From contig CAISEY010000272.1 in NCBI GenBank assembly GCA_903884435.1, forward strand, positions 1 through 46,922: a DNA stretch of 46,922 nt. Reading direction: 5' to 3'. The position numbers were made by a program, and so were the translations under genes. Below, one piece after another: positions 25,828-33,382 of the stretch. The stretch comes from an uncultured Hyphomicrobiales bacterium (GTDB lineage Bacteria > Pseudomonadota > Alphaproteobacteria > Rhizobiales > Beijerinckiaceae). The notes beneath the pieces are model-generated. The model was not told the origin of the DNA, searched no databases, and worked only from the letters and a program-made list of their open reading frames with translations. Numbering within the stretch: the first letter of the stretch is position 1; the number at the start of each line of letters is the position of its first letter.

Positions 25828-25856
25828 TTGAAAATATTTTTTTCCAATCGTATAGT
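25828..25856 (+). promoter_or_regulatory. Strong sigma70-like promoter ahead of the lysozyme-like gene
   Basis: TTGAAA at 25828-25833 and TATAGT at 25851-25856 are separated by exactly 17 nt in a conspicuously AT-rich stretch. Downstream is an 84-nt leader with AAGGAGGG at 25926-25933, 7 nt before the ATG at 25941. Both elements are near the housekeeping consensus, which is rare in this GC-rich window. Confidence 0.6.
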
Positions 25857-25940
25857 TTTTTTTAAACCGGGCTGTCGGAAGTCCCCAATCCCGGTGCGCC
25901 ACGGGCTAAGGCGAGATTGCCCGGCAAGGAGGGACATCGC

Positions 25941-26705
25941 ATGCGCAAGTCACCAAGTGGATCTTATCCGGGCGGGGTCAATGGTGCGAAACCGACCGCC
26001 GCGAAGCCCCCGTACGTCATGACGTCGCTGACTCCTTCGAGAGGAACCGTGACCTTCTCCAGCGAAGGTCAGGAAGGCGGAAAATATCACAGCCGCAAAT
26101 TGCACGTGCCCGGCGATACTTCAGGGCTCACGCTCGGCCGCGGCTACGACATGAAAATGCGCAACAAGAATCAAATCATTTCCGACCTTGTCCGCGCCGG
26201 CGTCGATAAGGAAAAAGCCACGCTCATCGCCGGCGGCGCTCACCTGGAAGGAAAGAAGGCTCGTGAGTACATCAAGAAGAACAATCTCGAAAATTTCGAG
26301 ATAAATTCACTTTCACAGATCAAGTTGTTCGAGCGAAGTTACGATCACGAAGAGGCGGAGGTTTTGCGCATTTCAAAGAAACCCGACGTGGTGAAGGCCT
26401 ACGGCGCTCTCGACTGGAAAAAAACAGATCCCGCGATCAAGGATCTGCTGGTGGATCTAAAATTTCGCGGCGACTACACTGGTCACACTCGGGCTCTTGT
26501 CCAAAAACTTGCCGCGGAAAACAATTTGACGGAGCTGGCCAAGTTGATGGCGAATCGCGAAAAATGGAAAAATGTCCCCGACGACCGGTTCAAGCGTCGC
26601 AAGGAGTTCCTGGAAAACGCAGCGACGCCCAAGCGTCCCGGTCCGGTTCCTTTTGCGTCGGAGATACCGGGATTGCCGACTTCCGGAAGAAATATTCTGC
26701 CCTGA
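25941..26705 (+). CDS. Lysozyme-like (pesticin/T4-lysozyme type) muramidase, candidate antibacterial effector
   Basis: Protein of 254 residues with no signal peptide or membrane helix. Residues 39-75 carry a lysozyme-like active-site layout: Glu42 in FSSEGQEGGKY, then SGLTLGRGYDMKM with Thr64 and Asp70. The Glu-Thr-Asp order and spacing (22 and 6) resemble those I recall for the pesticin catalytic domain (Glu178, Thr201, Asp207). A helical region follows (about 75-230). The N-terminal 35 residues are Gly/Pro-rich and lack similarity I recognise. It would cut the glycan backbone of peptidoglycan but cannot reach the periplasm alone, so delivery by a secretion system, phage-like lysis or cell lysis is implied. 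The next gene encodes an exported lysozyme-inhibitor-like protein. The DNA is visibly less GC-rich than its neighbours. Confidence 0.72.
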   Translation: MRKSPSGSYPGGVNGAKPTAAKPPYVMTSLTPSRGTVTFSSEGQEGGKYHSRKLHVPGDTSGLTLGRGYDMKMRNKNQIISDLVRAGVDKEKATLIAGGAHLEGKKAREYIKKNNLENFEINSLSQIKLFERSYDHEEAEVLRISKKPDVVKAYGALDWKKTDPAIKDLLVDLKFRGDYTGHTRALVQKLAAENNLTELAKLMANREKWKNVPDDRFKRRKEFLENAATPKRPGPVPFASEIPGLPTSGRNILP

Positions 26706-26770
26706 TTTGCTCGATATTCGCCGATGCTCCGTGAACGCGCCGACAATTCTCCTTAGAGACAGGCGTACAA

Positions 26771-27235
26771 ATGACCCAAGGAACCGGAATCCCCATGACT
26801 GATGAGTCTCGCCCGATGGCTTTGCCGCCCCGCTCCGCGCGATCGAACCTCGCGGCTTCGATTGCAGTCTCCGCTCTCCTGGCTATAGGACCGGTGCTTT
26901 TCGGACGTGAAGCGGTCGCACAGACAACGGGATGTGGATCCAGCCCGAACGAGTCAACGCTGATGGCGTGTCATAAGGCGCAAGTCGGACGCGAGGATCG
27001 CCAGATTGCCACGCTCGTCAAAAAACTGGGCCAGATGGCGGATGGCGAACCCGCGATGAAACGTTTGATAACCGCTTCACAGGCGGCATGGCTGAAATAC
27101 CGTGACGCCGAGTGCAAGATGAGAACGTTTGAGTCCTCGACCGGCTCGGCCGCGCAAGTGTATTTGCATGCATGTTTCGAAGATATCAACGCGCAACGAA
27201 TTCGCGATCTGGAAGAACGGACACGCAATCCCTGA
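26771..27235 (+). CDS. Exported LprI/DUF1311-type lysozyme-inhibitor-like protein, candidate immunity protein
   Basis: Protein of up to 154 residues with a signal peptide (hydrophobic IAVSALLAIGPVLF, cleavage near AVA-QT). The mature ~104 residues have the LprI/DUF1311 pattern: four cysteines (55, 67, 115, 135), presumably two disulfides, and the signature SQAAWLKYRDAEC followed by a final RIRDLEER. Mycobacterial LprI inhibits lysozyme. The gene starts 65 nt after the lysozyme-like gene on the same strand, so it is a good candidate for a periplasmic protein that protects the producer from that enzyme. Start choice is uncertain: ATG at 26771, 26795 or 26816; the shortest gives the most typical signal peptide. 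Confidence 0.75.
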   Translation: MTQGTGIPMTDESRPMALPPRSARSNLAASIAVSALLAIGPVLFGREAVAQTTGCGSSPNESTLMACHKAQVGREDRQIATLVKKLGQMADGEPAMKRLITASQAAWLKYRDAECKMRTFESSTGSAAQVYLHACFEDINAQRIRDLEERTRNP

Positions 27236-27281
27236 AAGTATATCGATCAGTATAAAACCGGCCATGGATCGCGCGTGATCG

Positions 27282-27304
27282 CCCTCCGGGCGGCATCCGG
27301 AGGG
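27282..27304. terminator. GC hairpin downstream of the effector/inhibitor pair
   Basis: CCCTCCGG at 27282-27289 pairs perfectly with CCGGAGGG at 27297-27304, loop of 7, 47 nt after the inhibitor stop codon and before the convergent molybdenum hydroxylase gene. There is no T-run, so efficient intrinsic termination is uncertain. No gene is seen in 27236-27363. Confidence 0.4.
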
Positions 27305-27363
27305 GCAGTGCGACCGAGCGAAATCCCGGAGCACGGGAAGGCTCCGCTTGAAAAGCTTTCCCC

Positions 27364-29619
27364 CTACGCCATCCCCGCCTTCACCCGTTCCGGCGTCAGC
27401 GGCGCTCTCCGCAGGCGCACGCCCGTCGCGTCGTAGATCGCGTTGGCGATCGCGGCCGCGGTCGGGCGGCTCGAGCCTTCGCCGGCTCCTGTCGGCGGGA
27501 TTTCCGGATGGTCGATCAGCACGATGTCGACCGTCTCCGGCGCGTCCGTCATGTCGAGGATGGGATAGGTGTTCCAGTCGATGCTCGTCACCATCCTGTC
27601 GTCGAACCTGACTTCCTCGAACAGGGCGCGGCTCGTCGACTGGCAGACGTTGCCCTCGATGGTCAGGCGCAGCAGGCCGGGATTGACGATCTGGCCGCAA
27701 TCGTGCGCCACGGTCCACTTGCGCACCCAGACCTTGCCAGTCGCGCGATTGACCTCCACGTCCGCCACCATGGCGACGCGGGTGCCGGCGCGCGAGGCGT
27801 AGGAAATCCCCTGCCCCAGCAACACGTCGCCGCGCGCCTCCTTGCGCGCCGCGGTGCGCGGCTTCCACCCGGCCTTGTCCGCCGCCGCGCGGATAACCGC
27901 GAGATCGCGCGGATTCTCGACGTTCTTCAGGCGGAACTCCAGCGGATCCATGCCAATGTGATAGGCGAGTTCGTCCATGAAGGACTCGACCGCGAAATGC
28001 ACCTGCGGTCCCCCGGGATCGCGCATGTGCGCCGTGCGCAGCGGCGAGGCCCGGTCGAGCAGCGGCGGGATCACGTTGGAGATTTTCAGATAGGCCGGAA
28101 AGCCGTAGCTCTCGTCCGGTCCGCCGAAAATAATCGTCGGCTTCAGCGGAACGCCAAGCAATTGCCCGGCGAGCGTGAAGGCGGGATCCCCCTCGTTGTT
28201 GAAGGCGTCGCGCTTGGAAAACACCTTCGATTCGAAATACCAGGCCGTGACCTTGTTGTCGGCGTCGAGCGCGACGCGCGAGGTGTGCACCGAGGCGGGC
28301 GCCTTGGGATCCCAGCCCGTGCCCTCGTGGCGCATGCTCTGCACGCGCACGGGCTTGCCCGCGGCGCGCGACAGAACCGCGGCGTCCATCACCACGTCGC
28401 CGGAATCGTTGCGGCCATAGGAGCCCGGCCCGGTGAGCGAGACGCACACGGCCTTGTCCTCGGGCAGGCCCAGCAGTTTCGCCACTCCGTCGCGCGCGTA
28501 ATGCGGCTTCTGTGTGCCCGACCACAGTTTGACGCCATCGGGACGCGCGTCGACGAGCCCGCTCGCCGGCGCCATCGAGGCGTGCGACTGGAACGGCCAT
28601 TCATAGACCGCCTCGAAGGTTCTCGCGGCCTTCGCGAAGGCCTCGTCCACCTTGCCCTTTTCCTTGTCGATGTCCTTCTTCCACGTCGGCGCCGCGCGGA
28701 TGTGGTCGTAAATCTTCTCGTGGCCCGGGAACGGCGGCTTCGCGTCGGACCAGGTCACCTTGAGTTGCCGCGCCGCCTTCACCGCGTGCCATTCCTTCGG
28801 CGCGACGACGCCGATGAAATCCTTTTCGCGCACCACTTTCGCGCCGGGAATGTTCGCGATGGAGCTTTCATCGACCGAGACCGGCACGGCCCCCGCCACC
28901 GGCGGACGGATGACGCGGCCATGCACCATGCCCTCCGTCTTCGCGTCGACCATGTAGGTGTGCTGTCCCAGCACCTTTTCGGCGACATCGCGGCGGCGCG
29001 GGCTGGTCTTGCCGACGATTTTGTAGTCCTTCGGGGCCTTGGGCTTCGCCTTGCCCTCGACCATCAGATCGCTGCCGACCTGCTTGTTCCAGGTCAGCAG
29101 CGCGTCGAAATGCTTGCCGCCGACGAGTTCGGAATAGCTGACCTTCTTCGAAGGATCGCTTTTCGCGCTGACGACGCCATTGTCCGTCGCGAGCTGGTCC
29201 GCGGGAACGCCGAGCTTTTCGGCGGCCATCTCCACGAGCACGCGCCGCGCCTCGGCGGCCGCGGCGCGCATGGCGGCGCCGCCCTTCCAGATGCCGGTGG
29301 AGCCGGAGGCGCCGCCCATGTTGAAGGTCACGTCCGTGTGCCCCTGCACGACGCTGACTTTTTCGACGGGCAGATCGAGTTCCTCGGCGATCATCTGCAC
29401 CCAGCCGATCTCGGTGCCCTGGCCCATGTCGATCTTGCCGATCCAGCCCGCCGCCGTCCCGTCGGCGTTGATGCTGATGTAGGTCGCGAGCTTCTCCGGA
29501 TTCAGCGGCAGGCGCGCGGCGACGACGCCCGCGCGGGCGCTCGCGCCCGGCAGCGCGACGCCAATGGTGAGAACGCCGGCGGCGGCGAGGAAAGAACGGC
29601 GGCTGGTTTGAACGGTCAT
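27364..29619 (-). CDS. Molybdopterin-binding large subunit, isoquinoline 1-oxidoreductase beta type
   Basis: Molybdenum hydroxylase catalytic subunit of the xanthine dehydrogenase family, 751 residues. The N-terminus SRRSFLAAAG is a twin-arginine signal, typical of this periplasmic branch (IorB-like, and aldehyde dehydrogenases coupled to cytochrome c). Seen are the repeated molybdopterin-domain segments, a Gly/Gln loop (KIDMGQGTEIGWVQ), MRDPGGPQVHF and the terminal GAGEGSSRPTAAAIANA with the active-site glutamate. Chosen start: ATG ending at 29619 with GGGAGG 4 nt upstream. It follows the [2Fe-2S] subunit by 11 nt; the operon also has a tri-heme cytochrome c, so electrons probably flow Mo to FeS to heme. 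Substrate may be an N-heterocycle or aldehyde. Confidence 0.92.
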   Translation of the reverse strand: MTVQTSRRSFLAAAGVLTIGVALPGASARAGVVAARLPLNPEKLATYISINADGTAAGWIGKIDMGQGTEIGWVQMIAEELDLPVEKVSVVQGHTDVTFNMGGASGSTGIWKGGAAMRAAAAEARRVLVEMAAEKLGVPADQLATDNGVVSAKSDPSKKVSYSELVGGKHFDALLTWNKQVGSDLMVEGKAKPKAPKDYKIVGKTSPRRRDVAEKVLGQHTYMVDAKTEGMVHGRVIRPPVAGAVPVSVDESSIANIPGAKVVREKDFIGVVAPKEWHAVKAARQLKVTWSDAKPPFPGHEKIYDHIRAAPTWKKDIDKEKGKVDEAFAKAARTFEAVYEWPFQSHASMAPASGLVDARPDGVKLWSGTQKPHYARDGVAKLLGLPEDKAVCVSLTGPGSYGRNDSGDVVMDAAVLSRAAGKPVRVQSMRHEGTGWDPKAPASVHTSRVALDADNKVTAWYFESKVFSKRDAFNNEGDPAFTLAGQLLGVPLKPTIIFGGPDESYGFPAYLKISNVIPPLLDRASPLRTAHMRDPGGPQVHFAVESFMDELAYHIGMDPLEFRLKNVENPRDLAVIRAAADKAGWKPRTAARKEARGDVLLGQGISYASRAGTRVAMVADVEVNRATGKVWVRKWTVAHDCGQIVNPGLLRLTIEGNVCQSTSRALFEEVRFDDRMVTSIDWNTYPILDMTDAPETVDIVLIDHPEIPPTGAGEGSSRPTAAAIANAIYDATGVRLRRAPLTPERVKAGMA

Positions 29620-29630
29620 GGAAGCCTCCC

Positions 29631-30089
29631 TCAGGCCGTGGCGGCGCGTTTGATCGCGCGAAGCATGGAAACGTGCGTGCCGCACCGGCACTTGAGGCCG
29701 GTCAGCGCCTCGCGGATTTGCGCGTCCGTCGGTTTCGGATTTTTGTCGAGCAAGGCGACGGAGGTCATCACCCATCCATTGAGGCAATAGCCACACTGGG
29801 GAACCTGCTCGTCGATAAAGGCTTGCTGCACCTTGTGCGGCTTGCCGCCCGTCTGGATGCCGGCGAGCGTCGTGATCTTGCGTCCCGCGAGGCTCTCGAC
29901 GGGAATGGAGCACGAGCGCGACGGCTCGCCGTCGATCAGCACCGTGCAGGCGCCGCATTGGGCGAGGCCGCAACCGAATCGCGGATTTTTCAGGCCGAGA
30001 TCGTCGCGCAGGGCGTACAGCAGGGGCATGTCGCCATCGGCGTCGATCGTTTGCGCCTTGCCATCGACATTGAGTTCGATTTTGGCCAC
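29631..30089 (-). CDS. [2Fe-2S] small subunit of the molybdenum hydroxylase (IorA type)
   Basis: Iron-sulfur subunit of 152 residues with two [2Fe-2S] clusters. The plant-ferredoxin-like cluster uses Cys40, 45, 48 and 60; the second, near the molybdenum, uses Cys99, 102, 134 and 136 (CGYC ... CRCG). No signal peptide, so if the enzyme is periplasmic this subunit is carried by the Tat signal of the large subunit. The start is a GTG at 30089 with GGGAGG 5 nt upstream; the ATG at 30122 has no ribosome site. No FAD-binding medium subunit is present, which is usual for enzymes that pass electrons to cytochrome c rather than to NAD. Confidence 0.94.
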   Translation of the reverse strand: MAKIELNVDGKAQTIDADGDMPLLYALRDDLGLKNPRFGCGLAQCGACTVLIDGEPSRSCSIPVESLAGRKITTLAGIQTGGKPHKVQQAFIDEQVPQCGYCLNGWVMTSVALLDKNPKPTDAQIREALTGLKCRCGTHVSMLRAIKRAATA

Positions 30090-30164
30090 CGCATCCTCCC
30101 TGGCTGGACCGGGGAGGATCATGCCACGGCGGCGGGCCTCGCGCCAGCGCCGCCGGGGCTTTCG

Positions 30165-30641
30165 TCAGCGCGGACGGCGCAGGACGATCACGTTCGCGAG
30201 CATGTCGTGCAGGCAGCGCTTGTCGTCCGACAGAAGCGAGACGAGGAACACCACCGGGAACATCCAGCTCACGTAGAACAGCACCGCCTGCACCGCGGCG
30301 TTGATGAAGGGCGCCGGCCCGCCATCCATCAGGCGCACCTCGAGATCCATCATCCGCATCCCCGGCGTCGCCATGCGACGCCCCGAGATCGTCAGGCCGT
30401 TGTAGAGAAAGGCCACGACCGGAAACAGTGGAGGCAGCAGGAGCCAGGCGAGGCCCAGCGTGAGAAAGCCAAGCGCGATCCAGATCGTCGCGACGAGAAA
30501 CCCCACGATCAGCAGGTCGAGAACAACCGCCATCATCCGCCGGGTGCGAACGCCCGCCAGCGCGGCGTAAGGCAACGGACGCGGCAGCGCCGGAACCGGC
30601 TGCGCGGGACTCGACCAGGCATTGGCGCGCGTGTCGCTCAT
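30165..30641 (-). CDS. RDD-family membrane protein
   Basis: Inner-membrane protein of 158 residues with three or four helices and the family signatures: TRRMMAVVLDLLIVGFLV early, TPGMRMMDLEV after the second helix and LLSDDKRCLHDMLANVIVL at the end. The function of RDD proteins is mostly unknown; some act in ion transport or osmotic stress. The start is the ATG ending at 30641, with GGGAGA 6 nt upstream. It lies between the cytochrome c and the molybdenum hydroxylase subunits on the same strand, an unusual companion; whether it helps enzyme assembly or is a bystander cannot be told. Confidence 0.88.
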   Translation of the reverse strand: MSDTRANAWSSPAQPVPALPRPLPYAALAGVRTRRMMAVVLDLLIVGFLVATIWIALGFLTLGLAWLLLPPLFPVVAFLYNGLTISGRRMATPGMRMMDLEVRLMDGGPAPFINAAVQAVLFYVSWMFPVVFLVSLLSDDKRCLHDMLANVIVLRRPR

Positions 30642-30723
30642 TTTGCGTCTCCCGCCGCGAGAAACGCGGCGCGAACCTATGTGGCCCCTGGCGGAAGTCG
30701 CCACAAGGGCGCGCGATAAAATC

Positions 30724-32004
30724 TCAACGCATGTGGAAAATTTGCGCGCGTTCGAGCGCGCCCGTGGCTTGCCGCATCGACTGCACGGCCGCGGGCGTCA
30801 CGGGCCCCGCCCGGTTGCCCCAGCCCGAACGCACGAAGGTCAGCACGTCCGCGATCTCCCTGTCGCCGAGGAACGTGCGGAACTGCGGCATCCAGTCCAT
30901 GTCGCCCCCGCCTTCGCCCTCGAGCGGCGCGGCGCCGTTGACGACGATGTTGACCAGAGAGGTGGCGTCCGGATCGAGCACCGCGGGGTTGCCGGCGAGC
31001 GCCGGCAGGGCGCCGCCGCCCTTGCCATCGACGCCATGGCAGGAGGCGCACTGGCGCGCGTAGGTCGCGGCGCCCGGCCTGTCGTAACGGCGCGCGGCGA
31101 GCGCCTCCGCCGCGCCGCTGTTGTAGACCCAGACGGGAACCGTGCGGTCGATGGAGGGAGACAGGGATTTCAGATATTTCGCCATCGCCTTCACGTCCGC
31201 GTCGGAAAGCTGGCTCGTGGACCAGGTGACGACGTCGCGCATCGTGCCAAAGGCGGCGCCCCAGCGATTGTAGCCTTTCTTGAGATAATCGAAGATTTCG
31301 TCCTCGCTCCAGCGCCCGAGCCCGGTGTTGAGATCGCCGCGCAAATTGGGCGCCGACCAGTTGTCGAGCACGCCGCCGGCGAGAAACGCCCCGCCGCCTT
31401 CGTCGAGCGCCTTTTCCTGAAACGCCCAGCCGCGCGGCGTGTGGCAGGCGCCGCAATGGCCCGCGCCCTGGACGAGATAGGCGCCGCGGTTCCACTCGGC
31501 GTCGTAATCCCTGTTCGGGCGGAACGGTCCGCCGCCTCCGATCATGTTCCACGCGCCGAGCGGCCAGCGCAACGAATAAACGCCGCCGAGTTCATGCGGC
31601 GTGTTCGCCTGCCGGACCGGCGTGACCTCCTTCATGAAGAAATCGAACAGCGCGCGCGTGTCCTCGTCGGTCAGGCGCGCGTAGGACGGATAGGGCATCG
31701 CGGGATAGAGGCGCGCCCCGTCCTTGCGGATTCCCTGCCGCACGGCCTTCTCGAAATCCTCGTAGCCATATTTGCCGATGCCCGTGCCGGCGTCCGGCGT
31801 GATGTTGGTGGCGTAGATCGCGCCAACCGGCGTGTTCATCTTCAACCCGCCCGCGTAGGGTCGACCGCCCGGCATCGTGTGGCACAGAAGGCAATCCGCG
31901 GCGCGGGCGACGTATTCGCCCTTCGAAATAGCGTCTTCCGCGAACGAAGGGGCGACGACCGCGAGCGCGGCGGAAAGCGTCAGCGCGCGAAGGGCGAATG
32001 GCAT
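30724..32004 (-). CDS. Tri-heme cytochrome c, electron acceptor for a periplasmic dehydrogenase
   Basis: Periplasmic cytochrome of 426 residues with a signal peptide ending near APSFAED and three c-type heme sites: CLLCH at 38-42, CGACH at 184-188 and CASCH at 319-323. This three-domain design is that of the cytochrome subunits of alcohol, gluconate and molybdenum aldehyde dehydrogenases. Start: ATG ending at 32004 with AGAGGA upstream. The IorA/IorB-like genes lie downstream on the same strand (with RDD between), so it probably takes electrons from them and passes them to the terminal oxidase. Confidence 0.93.
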   Translation of the reverse strand: MPFALRALTLSAALAVVAPSFAEDAISKGEYVARAADCLLCHTMPGGRPYAGGLKMNTPVGAIYATNITPDAGTGIGKYGYEDFEKAVRQGIRKDGARLYPAMPYPSYARLTDEDTRALFDFFMKEVTPVRQANTPHELGGVYSLRWPLGAWNMIGGGGPFRPNRDYDAEWNRGAYLVQGAGHCGACHTPRGWAFQEKALDEGGGAFLAGGVLDNWSAPNLRGDLNTGLGRWSEDEIFDYLKKGYNRWGAAFGTMRDVVTWSTSQLSDADVKAMAKYLKSLSPSIDRTVPVWVYNSGAAEALAARRYDRPGAATYARQCASCHGVDGKGGGALPALAGNPAVLDPDATSLVNIVVNGAAPLEGEGGGDMDWMPQFRTFLGDREIADVLTFVRSGWGNRAGPVTPAAVQSMRQATGALERAQIFHMR

Positions 32005-32117
32005 GGGCTGTCCTCTCTGGCGGGAGGACTCTAGGGAAGGCGGCGGCGGGGTCAATGGCGATGGCGACCCGATCCCCATGTCCCCCGCGAAAAGCGCCGC
32101 CAGATAATTGGCCCCGC

Positions 32118-33110
32118 CTATTTCACCACGTAGGGTTTGATCGACTCCGACAGATATTCCCCGGCCTGGTGGCGCGACTGCAATTCGCCCATTTCAAAAA
32201 GCATGTCGGCGACGGCCTGCCAGCGGTCGGGATGGACGCGATAGTCCCATTTGTTGAGCGGCATGTCCTTCAACAAATCCGGCGAAAGTCCGGTGTAGTC
32301 CGCCACGTCCCGGCGGGTGCGCGCCTCGTCCGCGTTGACGTATTCGATCGCCTCGCGGATTGTCTTAGCGTAGCGCGCGGCGACGTCGGGATTGTTCTTC
32401 ACGAAGGCCGCCTTGGCGTACCATGCGCCGATCGGCTGTTCCGACACCGATTCCACGAAGTGCCAGGACAGAATTCGCCCGACGCCGGAGGTTTGCAGGA
32501 TCGTCGTGTAGGGATCGACGGTGATGACGGCGTCGACCTGCTTCGATTTCAGCAAGTCCGGCTGGGACGGCGTCGGCGATTCGATGAGTTGCACCTTCGA
32601 AAGATCGACGCCGGCGCGTTTCAGCACCATCTGCGCCGCGACCGTCTGCTGGCCGTGCAGACCGGAGGTTGAAATCTTCCTGCCCGCGAGATCCGCGAGC
32701 TTCTGGAAGGGCGCGTCCTTCAACACGGCGATGGAGCCGGAATCCGGCCCCGCCGCTTTCGCCGTCTCGTTCTGCGCCACGACGACGAGATCGAAGCCGC
32801 GTTCGTTCGCCTGCATGGCGATGCCCGGAATCAGCAGGCAAATATCGACCGAATTGGCCTGCGCCGCGGCGACGCATTCCTGTCCGTTGCGAAAATCCGT
32901 CAGAGTCGCGTCGATCCCGTTGGCCGCGAACATGCCGTTGCGCGAGGCCAGCCAGAGATCGACCGAAGCGGAGAACTTGAGATTGCCAATGCGCAGCTTC
33001 GCCGGCGCGGTTTGCGCCGACGCGGAGGCGAGCGCGACGAAGAGCGCCGCGCTAGGGCCGATGATGCGCGAGATGTTCGCGCCCGCTCGAAACTTCGAAA
33101 ACATGGTCAT
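32118..33110 (-). CDS. ABC substrate-binding protein, NitT/TauT (NMT1) family
   Basis: Periplasmic binding protein of 330 residues, signal peptide ending near SASAQT. Family marks: SVDLWLASRNGMFAANGIDA, KLADLAGRKISTSG and QPDLLKSKQVDAVITVDPY. The ATG at 33110 has AAGGA about 9 nt upstream and lies 59 nt inside the LigA-like gene, so the two are translationally linked. It is the third member of this family here. Linkage to a LigB/LigA-like ring-cleavage enzyme suggests an aromatic ligand. No permease or ATPase adjoins it. Confidence 0.88.
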   Translation of the reverse strand: MTMFSKFRAGANISRIIGPSAALFVALASASAQTAPAKLRIGNLKFSASVDLWLASRNGMFAANGIDATLTDFRNGQECVAAAQANSVDICLLIPGIAMQANERGFDLVVVAQNETAKAAGPDSGSIAVLKDAPFQKLADLAGRKISTSGLHGQQTVAAQMVLKRAGVDLSKVQLIESPTPSQPDLLKSKQVDAVITVDPYTTILQTSGVGRILSWHFVESVSEQPIGAWYAKAAFVKNNPDVAARYAKTIREAIEYVNADEARTRRDVADYTGLSPDLLKDMPLNKWDYRVHPDRWQAVADMLFEMGELQSRHQAGEYLSESIKPYVVK

Positions 33111-33378
33111 ATCGCCAGTCCTTCGCCTTGCGCATGCGTTCGCAATACACCGGAACGGTCAGACCGAGCAGGTCCCAGCGCGTCAGGTAGGAAAGCAGGA
33201 AGCCGGAGGCTCCCATTTCCCACAAACGCGCCACGTCCCCGTCGAGCAGGAGCTGTTTCTCTTCCGCCGTGAGCGGAAACTTCTCCATCGCCGCTCGCGG
33301 ATTCGCCTTCAGCTCCTCGCGGATCGCCAGATCGTGGAGGGCCGAGCGGCAGAGTTTATGGACGCCATAGATGCTCAT
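33052..33378 (-). CDS. LigA-like small subunit of extradiol ring-cleavage dioxygenase
   Basis: All-helical protein of 108 residues resembling the alpha subunit (LigA) of protocatechuate 4,5-dioxygenase: HKLCRSALHDLAIREELKAN, then FPLTAEEKQLLLDGDVARLW and GASGFLLSYLTRW. The alpha subunit caps the active site of the LigB-type beta subunit. Chosen start: ATG ending at 33378, 4 nt after the LigB-like stop. Its last 19 codons overlap the start of the binding-protein gene. The pair with LigB and this order suggest a complete two-subunit type II extradiol dioxygenase. Confidence 0.86.
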   Translation of the reverse strand: MSIYGVHKLCRSALHDLAIREELKANPRAAMEKFPLTAEEKQLLLDGDVARLWEMGASGFLLSYLTRWDLLGLTVPVYCERMRKAKDWRYDHVFEVSSGREHLAHHRP

Positions 33379-33382
33379 GGTC

